Origin: JAKVBK01 sp022447275
Lineage (GTDB): Bacteria; Pseudomonadota; Alphaproteobacteria; Rhodobacterales; Rhodobacteraceae
Length of the DNA: 64,000 nt
NCBI GenBank assembly: GCA_047125605.1
Contig: CP138932.1
Coordinates: 2,852,001-2,916,000, forward strand
Direction: 5' to 3'
A model generated the notes under the pieces. That model did not search any database. It was given only the letters and a program-made list of their open reading frames with translations, and was not told the DNA's origin. A program made the translations under genes and the position numbers. Shown here one piece after another: positions 8,596-15,208 of the stretch. The stretch's first letter is position 1. Every line of letters begins with the position of its first letter.

Positions 8596-9571
8596 GTTCA
8601 GCCTTGAGAATGCGCTTAACGCGATTGGCCGTGCAGGTACGCGGCCCGGCGTTGTGCCCGAAGAGGCGCATTTGAACCGCAGCCCAAGGCGCCATGATCG
8701 CTATGTTTCGGTCACGATGGAGTTTCGCTGCAACCTGAAATGCGTACATTGCATGATCGAAGGCACGATGGACCGGCTGAATGCCGTACCTGATGCGGAG
8801 TTTGAGGCGATTTGCGCAGATCAGGCAGAGACCGGACGATGGACAGGGCTGATCTTGACGGGATCCGAGATCACTCTGCGCAAAGACCTTGACCAGATCG
8901 CAAAGAAGGCGCGCGCCGCCGGGTTTCGCCATATTCAGATCCAAACCCACGGCATGCATCTTGGGCGCACCGACTATGCCGACCGTCTGGTGGAGGCGGG
9001 CATTGATGAGTTCTTCGTGTCTGTCGCGGGCAGCGACCGGCAAACCCATGATGACATTACGCAGGTCCAGGGCGCGTGGGACAAGATGATGGCGGGCCTG
9101 TGCCACCTGGATCGTTACGATCACGTTCGGATCCTGACCAACAGTGTGGTTACAACCCGCAGCTATGCGCTGCTGCCCGGCATGGTGGCTGCCTTGTCCC
9201 ATCTCAAGCGACTGATCCAGATGGAATTCTGGACTTTTTTCCCCATGCGGGAGGATGATCCGAAGGGCCTGATGGCCAGCTTCTCTGATATTCGGCCCTA
9301 CCTGCTGCGTGCGATCGGTGATGCGCGGGCGCTTGGCCGGCGGGTGGAGGTGAAGAACTTCCCTGAATGCCTTCTGGATGGGTATCGCGATACGTTGGTC
9401 AATGCGCAGGCAACCCTGATGATCGATCCTGCGTTCTGGGAGGAATTTGATCGAAATGCCTTCTACGGCTGCCCCCATCAGGAAAACTGCCAGTCACGGG
9501 AATGTCTCGGCCTCACCCGCGCCTATCTCGATAAATTCGGGCCGGATCACGATCCATTGTCACCCCTGTAG
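8582..9571 (+). CDS. radical SAM enzyme
   Basis: 329 residues from ATG 8582. The start was chosen because the preceding part of the open frame runs inside the upstream gene. CNLKCVHC supplies the CX3CX2C [4Fe-4S] motif (Cys50, Cys54, Cys57), followed by LILTGSEITLRKDL, which matches the GGE/GxE region of the family. Near the C-terminus Cys297, Cys303 and Cys308 could hold an auxiliary cluster, as in SPASM/Twitch enzymes. Radical SAM proteins paired with PqqD-like modules usually modify peptides, and a PqqD-like module is present in the M50-HlyD protein of this operon. The peptide or protein substrate is not identified. This is the last gene of the operon. Confidence 0.85.
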   Translation: MASSEFSLENALNAIGRAGTRPGVVPEEAHLNRSPRRHDRYVSVTMEFRCNLKCVHCMIEGTMDRLNAVPDAEFEAICADQAETGRWTGLILTGSEITLRKDLDQIAKKARAAGFRHIQIQTHGMHLGRTDYADRLVEAGIDEFFVSVAGSDRQTHDDITQVQGAWDKMMAGLCHLDRYDHVRILTNSVVTTRSYALLPGMVAALSHLKRLIQMEFWTFFPMREDDPKGLMASFSDIRPYLLRAIGDARALGRRVEVKNFPECLLDGYRDTLVNAQATLMIDPAFWEEFDRNAFYGCPHQENCQSRECLGLTRAYLDKFGPDHDPLSPL

Positions 9572-9624
9572 GCCAAAGGCGTAACTGCGCAGGGCGCGCA
9601 AGGGATGGGAACGCCCCCGGGGGT

Positions 9625-11034
9625 TTAGAAATGTCTTGAGAGCGACGCCTGACACTCGGTGGCCGTGTAATCATAGAAGGCGACATTGGATCGATTGACC
9701 GTGTGCGCGCAGACAAGTCGGGGTGTAAGCCCAAGAATGTCGATCCGCGAATGTTGGAGGCCGATGCTGATCTTGTAGAAATCATCTGCTCTTGGCGAAG
9801 GGGTGAGTGGGTAATCACCCACAAAGTCACGGGCACCGAATTCCAGGCCAAACTGGCTTTGCAATCCACCGGGCCAGGCTTTTGACAGGCCGGCAAAAAC
9901 CTTGCTGCCATCATATTGAAGGTGATCGGCTTCGGGCGCGCTGCGTTCCAGCCCAAGCCCGAAGCTGGCAGAAAGGCTTGGGCTCAGCTTGTGGCCCATG
10001 CTGATCACGACGGAGGTAAAGGCGCCGTCCTGATAATCCTGCACAGCATAATCGCGACGCTCATGGGACATGGATAGCCTGATCTGGTTGCCGTTCTTCA
10101 TGCGATGGGCCATCCCAAAGCGCAGCCCCAACGCTACATTGTCCGCGTTGTCTTCCCGCAAAGCCTTTCGGACATAGGGGCTTATCAACCAGCTACCATT
10201 GGGCGTGATCTGTTCAAATGCGATGGCAAGATCGCCAGTGGCACTGTTGTAGCTGTCCTTCTCATACCGCTTTGCAGAGAGGCCCCAATTCAGGGAAATG
10301 CGGCGCTCTGAGCCTATCAGATGCCGCAGATACCCGGAAATGCCCACCTGCACCCCCACGCCCGAATCCGCCTGAGAGCTAGGATCGACAACGAATTGTC
10401 CCAGGGTCGTGTCGAAAACAGTGTTGGTGGTGCCACGGTTGACATTTGTGGAGGGAAGAATGGCGAAGGAGCCGCTGAATCCAAACCGCTTGTTCCTGTC
10501 GATCACATTCAGAAAGCCGCGATATCCCGCGCGCATCTGTTCATTCTGATCGAGGATCAGAAGCGCTTCGAAGTGATAGCGTGCGGCGCTGTAATTGCGG
10601 TTCAGAAGAAGCGTATGCGCCAGCTCGCGGCGGGCATTGAGATAGTTCGGGTCTATTTGCAGAACGGAGCGAAACCCGCGGATCGCCTGAGGAAATTTGC
10701 CCTGGGCCTTGAGGATGCGCGCATCCAGAAATGCCCGATCTGCCCGGGATGGGTTGCGCGCTTCAAGAGCGGCGCGCGCCGCATTGAACTGTCCGGTGCT
10801 GATCAGCTGAGAAAGGCTTGGGCTTTGGGCCCCCTGCGCAAAACCCGTGCCACTCAGCGCAAGGGCCGCCATCAGCGTCAGAGCGCAGATTACTGAATGT
10901 AAAAGCCTGGGAAGGGCCGTTCTTTCGTCGCACGTTCCCGCGCCCGGCGCTGAAGCCAGCAAAGCGGCTTTGGGCGTGGCATCAATCGATATCGCGCCAA
11001 AGCCATTGAAGCCCGGTTTCTGGAAGGCGCGCAT
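9625..11034 (-). CDS. SLAM-type surface lipoprotein assembly modifier (DUF560, TPR plus outer-membrane barrel)
   Basis: 469 residues: TPR-like helices at about 70-165, then a beta-barrel of alternating aromatic strands ending in Phe (SLSRHF), the outer-membrane protein signature. SLAM proteins move lipoproteins such as TbpB to the cell surface. The ATG has an excellent Shine-Dalgarno (GAGGAG, 7 bases away), so the long N-terminus is probably real: about 42 residues precede the hydrophobic signal core (LLHSVICALTLMAALALSG) and the FAQ cleavage region. A TbpB-like lipoprotein is encoded at 14309-15172, a plausible cargo. The gene is divergent from the barrel gene at 11365 and convergent with the radical SAM gene. 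Confidence 0.78.
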   Translation of the reverse strand: MRAFQKPGFNGFGAISIDATPKAALLASAPGAGTCDERTALPRLLHSVICALTLMAALALSGTGFAQGAQSPSLSQLISTGQFNAARAALEARNPSRADRAFLDARILKAQGKFPQAIRGFRSVLQIDPNYLNARRELAHTLLLNRNYSAARYHFEALLILDQNEQMRAGYRGFLNVIDRNKRFGFSGSFAILPSTNVNRGTTNTVFDTTLGQFVVDPSSQADSGVGVQVGISGYLRHLIGSERRISLNWGLSAKRYEKDSYNSATGDLAIAFEQITPNGSWLISPYVRKALREDNADNVALGLRFGMAHRMKNGNQIRLSMSHERRDYAVQDYQDGAFTSVVISMGHKLSPSLSASFGLGLERSAPEADHLQYDGSKVFAGLSKAWPGGLQSQFGLEFGARDFVGDYPLTPSPRADDFYKISIGLQHSRIDILGLTPRLVCAHTVNRSNVAFYDYTATECQASLSRHF

Positions 11035-11214
11035 TCTCTACTCCTCTCGATTTCGGTACTCCAAGGAGCTTCCGTCACCGCATCCCTCGCACTCCTATCA
11101 GGGTTTTCTCAATGCCAGTTTAAACCCGCTTGGGTTCATCCCGGCCCTGTTAAGCGCGTTTGTCGAAAAACAAGAGCAGTGAGGGCGGCTTAAGCCCTTT
11201 AAATGTGGGCTTTC
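11035..11214. other. divergent intergenic region with nested palindromes
   Basis: Upstream of both the SLAM gene (-) and the barrel gene (+), with no coding capacity I can support. It contains GGCTTAAGCC at 11187-11196, AAGCCC/GGGCTT arms at 11192-11197 and 11207-11212, and AACCC/GGGTT arms near 11124-11137. The SLAM promoter must lie here, but I could not fix its boxes. Confidence 0.4.
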
Positions 11215-11252
11215 AGAGGGGTTAGCCAAGCCCTCTAATCCTTCTGTATAGT
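11215..11252 (+). promoter_or_regulatory. dyad operator and -10 box, copy A of a shared promoter
   Basis: A 22-bp dyad (11215-11236, arms AGAGG/CCTCT) is followed after AATCCTTCTG by TATAGT (11247-11252), a good -10 box. The same arrangement with the same 10-bp spacer occurs at 18094-18131 on the other strand, where the arms are ACAGG/CCTGT. Conservation continues downstream: GATACCCTTTT, and GCCAACCGGTT followed by TGGCT, which can form a hairpin in the leader. The dyad covers the expected -35 position, so it is probably a regulator site. Confidence 0.6.
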
Positions 11253-11364
11253 GGTCACCTCAAAGCCCAGCGGATACCCTTTTTGCGGGAAGCCAACCGG
11301 TTTGCGCGGTGGCTACGGTGGGGGTTTGCGTTTGTTTTCCCAACCCCGCCCGCCAAACAAAGGG

Positions 11365-12117
11365 ATGGCCATTCGTATGATCAGATTATTAACCGTCGCG
11401 GCCCTGATGGGCGCATCACTCGGGCTTGCAACGCCGGCTGTGTCACAGGACTTCACGCAAGATTTTCAGGGCTTTTATGCCGGCGTGCATCTCGACATGA
11501 ACAACTTCGTGACCAACAACGCCGATCTCAACAATCAGTTCAATTCAAACGCACCGGAGCAGTCGATTTTTGGCGCAACCGGCGGCGTGTCCTTCGGGTA
11601 TAATCGCTACTTTTCTGGCGGGCTGCTGTTAGGCATTGAGCTGGACTACACATCCGAGATGGTGATCGAGGAATTCATCGCGAGCAACACATCCGGGACG
11701 ACTGGCACTCAGGTGAACAATGCGCTGGAGTCCGTGATTGCGATCAAGGGCCGGGCGGGAATCCAATCCGGCAATGCCTTGCTCTATGTCCTTGGCGGCT
11801 ATGCCATGGGGTCAGGCGTCTTTGAAACCTATGCGGTGGACTCAGGTAGCGGGGTTACCAGTTGCAGCACTTCAAAATGCGCGTCTGTTTCTGAGGATAC
11901 CAATGGCGTCGTCATCGGCGCGGGTGTCGATTGGGCGTTCCGGGAGAACTGGATCGGACGGTTTGAAGTGCAGCACATGACGTTCTCGGATGTTGACGCA
12001 CCTGTATTGAATGCAAGCGGGGACCCAGGCTGCTCCAGTGGGACGACAGCTTTGTGCTCAGTTGTTTACACGCCCAGTGCGACCTCGGCCCGGTTGGGGA
12101 TCATGTACAAGTTCTGA
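11365..12117 (+). CDS. outer-membrane beta-barrel protein
   Basis: About 250 residues. The signal peptide (MIRLLTVAALMGASLGLATPAVSQ) starts at residue 5 if ATG 11365 is used; ATG 11377 is an alternative start. The mature protein begins with FYAGVHLD and has alternating strands (GGVSFGYNRYF, LLGIELDYTSEM, IKGRAGIQ, LYVLGGYAMG, GVVIGAGVDWAF) and ends MYKF, typical of small OmpA-like/Omp25-type barrels. It is expressed from the promoter it shares in sequence with the RTX operon, so it is likely co-regulated with the surface proteins. The precise function is unknown. Confidence 0.72.
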   Translation: MAIRMIRLLTVAALMGASLGLATPAVSQDFTQDFQGFYAGVHLDMNNFVTNNADLNNQFNSNAPEQSIFGATGGVSFGYNRYFSGGLLLGIELDYTSEMVIEEFIASNTSGTTGTQVNNALESVIAIKGRAGIQSGNALLYVLGGYAMGSGVFETYAVDSGSGVTSCSTSKCASVSEDTNGVVIGAGVDWAFRENWIGRFEVQHMTFSDVDAPVLNASGDPGCSSGTTALCSVVYTPSATSARLGIMYKF

Positions 12118-12263
12118 TCTGGTGCGACACGGGCCGTTTGGTGGGTTTTTGCCCCGACGACCCTCTCAAAGTACGGTTTGGAAGCGCGGTCAACTTACAG
12201 AAGCGGCCCTCCGCGGGGCACGGACTCAAGGCCCGCTATTGGGGCGGAGCTGCCTTTGCCGGA

Positions 12264-12812
12264 TCAAAGATGAACGTGCGCTCTTGGTTTTCGCACCCAA
12301 TTGAATCCCATCCATAGAACCAGTAGCACCGCTAAGGTTGTTGAAACGGATTTGAGAATTGTGGCTGAGCTGGTGGCATATACCAATGGAACAGAAACGT
12401 TTGGCCAGTTCCAGATCATGGTCAGGATACCGAGGTTCTCGACATAGTCGAACAGGGCGCTCGCAACCGAAAACGCGATGCCAAAGCGGACAATTTTCCT
12501 GTTTGGCATGCGCTGCCCAAGCCAGCAGATCGTGGCAATCATCGTCAATGCAAGTATGGCTGGATAAAGCGTGTCCAGGGTGAGCTGGCGGCTGAGGTAA
12601 TAGTCGCGCCCGTCCCCTCCGAGGGCTTCAAGAAGTGCTGCTGCCTGTGTGGGGCCATAGCCGGCTGGGCGCATGTCGAAGGGGGTCTGCCCGGAGACCG
12701 CTTCAATATGCGCGAGTGTGACGCTTATCATCACCCAATAGATTGAAGCTGCGATCAAACCTGAGCCGATTGCAATCAACCCAATGTGCTTTGGCAGAAC
12801 TCTATTCGTCAT
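12264..12812 (-). CDS. four-helix integral membrane protein of unknown function
   Basis: 182 residues from ATG 12812, which has a GGGAG Shine-Dalgarno 8 bases upstream; the longer open frame to 12920 would run into the divergent gene. Four hydrophobic segments are seen (IGLIAIGSGLIAASIYWVMI; TLYPAILALTMIATICWLG; GIAFSVASALFDYVENLGILTMIW; ILKSVSTTLAVLLVLWMG). Charged residues after segment 3 (FDYVEN) may sit in the membrane. It is divergent from a Crp/Fnr-like regulator, which probably controls it. I do not recognise a named family. Confidence 0.7.
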   Translation of the reverse strand: MTNRVLPKHIGLIAIGSGLIAASIYWVMISVTLAHIEAVSGQTPFDMRPAGYGPTQAAALLEALGGDGRDYYLSRQLTLDTLYPAILALTMIATICWLGQRMPNRKIVRFGIAFSVASALFDYVENLGILTMIWNWPNVSVPLVYATSSATILKSVSTTLAVLLVLWMGFNWVRKPRAHVHL

Positions 12813-12864
12813 TTTTAAACTCCCAGACCTGTGCCACACATGCCGGCAAACGGTGTGACCCGCA

Positions 12865-12878
12865 TTATCATTTGATAA
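12865..12878. promoter_or_regulatory. inverted repeat TTATCA-tt-TGATAA before the Crp/Fnr-like gene
   Basis: Perfect 6-bp arms with a 2-bp spacer, located 12 bases before the ATG of the regulator and between two divergent genes. The position suits an autoregulatory operator. The FNR core has the same half-site bases in the opposite orientation, so this is not a classical FNR box. Confidence 0.4.
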
Positions 12879-12889
12879 GGACAGCGAAG

Positions 12890-13465
12890 ATGGATCTGCG
12901 AACTTTCCTGATGCGGTCACCGGACTTTCCAGACATCGCTTTTACGGATGATTTCGCATCAGATTGGACAGCTCAGCGCCTCAGAAAAGGGATGCACCTG
13001 GCCCGCCAAGAGGAAACCGAAACAGATGAATTCATGCTTTTGGAAGGATGCTTGGCGAGCAGTATTTGTGACCAGGACGGCAAAGAAGTTTGCGTCGGAT
13101 TTTATGTTGGTCCCTGTGTTGTGACGCCAAATATCGCCCGCACACGCAACGATCTGTCGCTTGTGTCCATTGTGGCAACGACCGATTGCGTGGTGGCGCG
13201 GATTGACAGCGATGTCCTTTCAGATTGGATGATTTCGTCCGAAGCGGTCCGGGATTGGGCCAACGGAGTTTTGCGCGATGCGTTGAGCAGGAAAGCGGAT
13301 CGGGAGTGGTGCCTCGCCGCTCTCTGCGGGGCGGAGCGGCTTACGTGGTTTCGCCAAGCATTTCCGGGTTACGAGGGCATCTTTCCTCATACTTTGATTG
13401 CATCATTTTTAGGGATGACGCCGGTTACAATGAGCCGCTTACGCGCCCAGCGCAAAACCAGATAG
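12890..13465 (+). CDS. Crp/Fnr-family transcriptional regulator
   Basis: 191 residues from ATG 12890, with AAGGA about 9 bases upstream. The N-terminal two thirds resemble a cyclic-nucleotide-binding fold (RLRKGMHLARQEET...EFMLLEGCLASSICDQDGKEVCVGFYVGP). The C-terminus has a Crp-type helix-turn-helix (FPHTLIASFLGMTPVTMSRLRAQ). No FNR-like N-terminal cysteine cluster is present, so oxygen sensing by an iron-sulfur centre is unlikely. It sits among the surface-protein genes and is the only dedicated regulator nearby, so it is a candidate for binding the 22-bp dyads at 11215 and 18110. That link is inference. Confidence 0.78.
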   Translation: MDLRTFLMRSPDFPDIAFTDDFASDWTAQRLRKGMHLARQEETETDEFMLLEGCLASSICDQDGKEVCVGFYVGPCVVTPNIARTRNDLSLVSIVATTDCVVARIDSDVLSDWMISSEAVRDWANGVLRDALSRKADREWCLAALCGAERLTWFRQAFPGYEGIFPHTLIASFLGMTPVTMSRLRAQRKTR

Positions 13466-13504
13466 GAAGCGGCCACTCCCGGTGCGCCCCCCAAAAAATG
13501 CAGC

Positions 13505-14242
13505 TCAGGCGGCCGCCGTTTGGCGGGCGCTGATCCGTTGCGTCATTGGCGTAAGATTGTTGAGCGATTGCAGATGCAAATAGCACAGCTCCAACTCATC
13601 GGTTTTGGCCATCTCAGCAAGCGTTTCTGCAGGCAGATTGCGCAGTTTCTCGCGGTTGATCGTCTTGAACCCCGTCAACTGCGTCCGCTCGCCTCCGGCA
13701 AGGTTGAACTGAGCCTGTGCGGGCTCGAGCAGATCAAGTGAAAGGAGCCGTTTGGCAAAGGCTTGGGTGCGCGCGAACTGCGCCTGATATTCAGTTGAGA
13801 ATGCCAGTACATTCTCGAGATACCGTGTCCGCTCCCCGTCAGCATCGAAAAGTCGTTCGCCTTTACCTGTTTTGTTCAGCCCGCTGAATTCTTCGTCGAT
13901 GCACAGGGTGAAGGTCTCCTGATCGTCGGAGGCGGCGAAAACAAACGGGTAGCGCCGGAAGTAGGCAGGCACGTATCGCCCATCCCATGTGCCATCCTCG
14001 TTCACACAGGCATTTTCACCCTCTTTCATGCCCAGGATCACAGAAGGGAACACCACGTCTCCCTCTCCGGCGAAGATGATCGTGTATTCCATCGCGGATG
14101 GCGCGAACTCGGCTGCTAGGATCGGCACGGAATTGACGTTCTTGGCAAATCCATAGGTACCATCGGTCTTGACCGACCACTTCTTATGCGCCTCCACTGA
14201 AATTGGCACCGCGCGTTCGTAAATCATCAACTGCTTGGCCAT
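13505..14242 (-). CDS. sapC: SapC-family protein
   Basis: 245 residues. It matches the SapC family, first described from an S-layer locus: YERAVPISVEAHKKW near the start, AAEFAPSAMEYTIIF, then the hallmark VPAYFRRYPFVFA and a CIDEEFSGLNKTGKGERLFD stretch. There is no signal peptide, so it is probably cytoplasmic. The start has GGAGGGAG upstream. It is the third gene of the operon with the RTX protein and the TbpB-like lipoprotein, 66 bases after the latter. In other genomes SapC often accompanies surface or uptake systems, but its activity is not established. Confidence 0.82.
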   Translation of the reverse strand: MAKQLMIYERAVPISVEAHKKWSVKTDGTYGFAKNVNSVPILAAEFAPSAMEYTIIFAGEGDVVFPSVILGMKEGENACVNEDGTWDGRYVPAYFRRYPFVFAASDDQETFTLCIDEEFSGLNKTGKGERLFDADGERTRYLENVLAFSTEYQAQFARTQAFAKRLLSLDLLEPAQAQFNLAGGERTQLTGFKTINREKLRNLPAETLAEMAKTDELELCYLHLQSLNNLTPMTQRISARQTAAA

Positions 14243-14308
14243 CTCTTGGTACTCCCTCCAGATCGATTCGTTGTGTGTATTGAATGGCCCATTGAAAAGC
14301 CAAAAGGA

Positions 14309-15172
14309 TTACTTTCTGTCATCGGCAACAAAAATGCCGAAAATTCCGCCGCCGGTTCCGTCCACTTGGAAGGCGCCGCCTGCCTCAAGCGGGCCGGTCC
14401 CGTCGCCCCCAAAAAAGGCCCCCGTTGCATTGAAACTGGTGGGATCCCCGATCGGTGTCACCACTGTGCCGCCGCTTTCAAACTGGATGGTGGACTGGCT
14501 GTCAGCGGCAAAAATTGCGTCACCGCTACCGTTGACGATGGACAGGCCGCCAATGGCAATTTCATCAATTGGGCTGTCTGTCCCGGCGCTGCCTGTCCTG
14601 GTAAGGTTTTCCATCACCACTTCCACCACCCCGGCTGCGAAATCCGCCGTCAGGCTGAGATCGCCCGATGCATCAAAGGAACTGGATCCGGTGCCGTCGC
14701 CTGTCAGGATGCCAGTCACGTTCGACTGGCCCGTGAAGGTGGCACTGCCTGAAGAGGGCAGGTCCTGATGCCGCGTGGCGACCCCGATCAGATACGTGTC
14801 TGCCAGCCCATTTGAGGTGACCTCAACGGGCAGCACATAGTCATACACGCCGCTGAAGGCGGGCGCGCCAGAGGCGGCGACTGTGGTTGTCCCGTCGGAC
14901 CAAACACCGCGGGAACTCCCATCCGAATCCACGATCAGCCCTGCGATCTCGAGGGCTTGGTTCTCCCGTGTCAGGGTGCCTTGCATGTTCTTGACAACAA
15001 TGCTGTTGTCGGCCTCTTGGGCCACCCCCACCGCGCGGACAGTGCTATCGCCTGAAACGGTGCTATCGATGGGTTGGTAGGTGAAGACAGTGTTTGGCCC
15101 GTCTCCGCTGCCGTTGCAGGCAGAGAGCCCCAACGCGATACCAAGGCCTGCAATAAGCTTCTCTCGTACCAT
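14309..15172 (-). CDS. TbpB-barrel-like surface lipoprotein, candidate SLAM cargo
   Basis: 287 residues with a lipoprotein signal peptide ending in the lipobox LSAC (Cys19). The C-terminal half is a glycine-rich beta-barrel resembling transferrin-binding-protein B handles: TFTGQSNVTGILTGDGTGSS, LSLTADFAAGVVEV, then the signature end GAFFGGDGTGPLEAGGAF ... GGGIFGIF. Such barrels are the part recognised by SLAM translocons, and a SLAM homologue lies at 9625-11034. It starts 36 bases after the RTX gene with GGAGG upstream, so the two are co-transcribed. The ligand is unknown; similarity to TbpB concerns the fold and does not show transferrin binding. Confidence 0.75.
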   Translation of the reverse strand: MVREKLIAGLGIALGLSACNGSGDGPNTVFTYQPIDSTVSGDSTVRAVGVAQEADNSIVVKNMQGTLTRENQALEIAGLIVDSDGSSRGVWSDGTTTVAASGAPAFSGVYDYVLPVEVTSNGLADTYLIGVATRHQDLPSSGSATFTGQSNVTGILTGDGTGSSSFDASGDLSLTADFAAGVVEVVMENLTRTGSAGTDSPIDEIAIGGLSIVNGSGDAIFAADSQSTIQFESGGTVVTPIGDPTSFNATGAFFGGDGTGPLEAGGAFQVDGTGGGIFGIFVADDRK

Positions 15173-15208
15173 AATATTTTCGCCTCCAACGCTCTCTGGC
15201 CAAATGGC

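Noticed and set aside
9590..9625. CCCCCGGGGG between the radical SAM and SLAM genes as a terminator
   Set aside because: Self-complementary without a loop and with only a short T stretch; not convincing in either direction.
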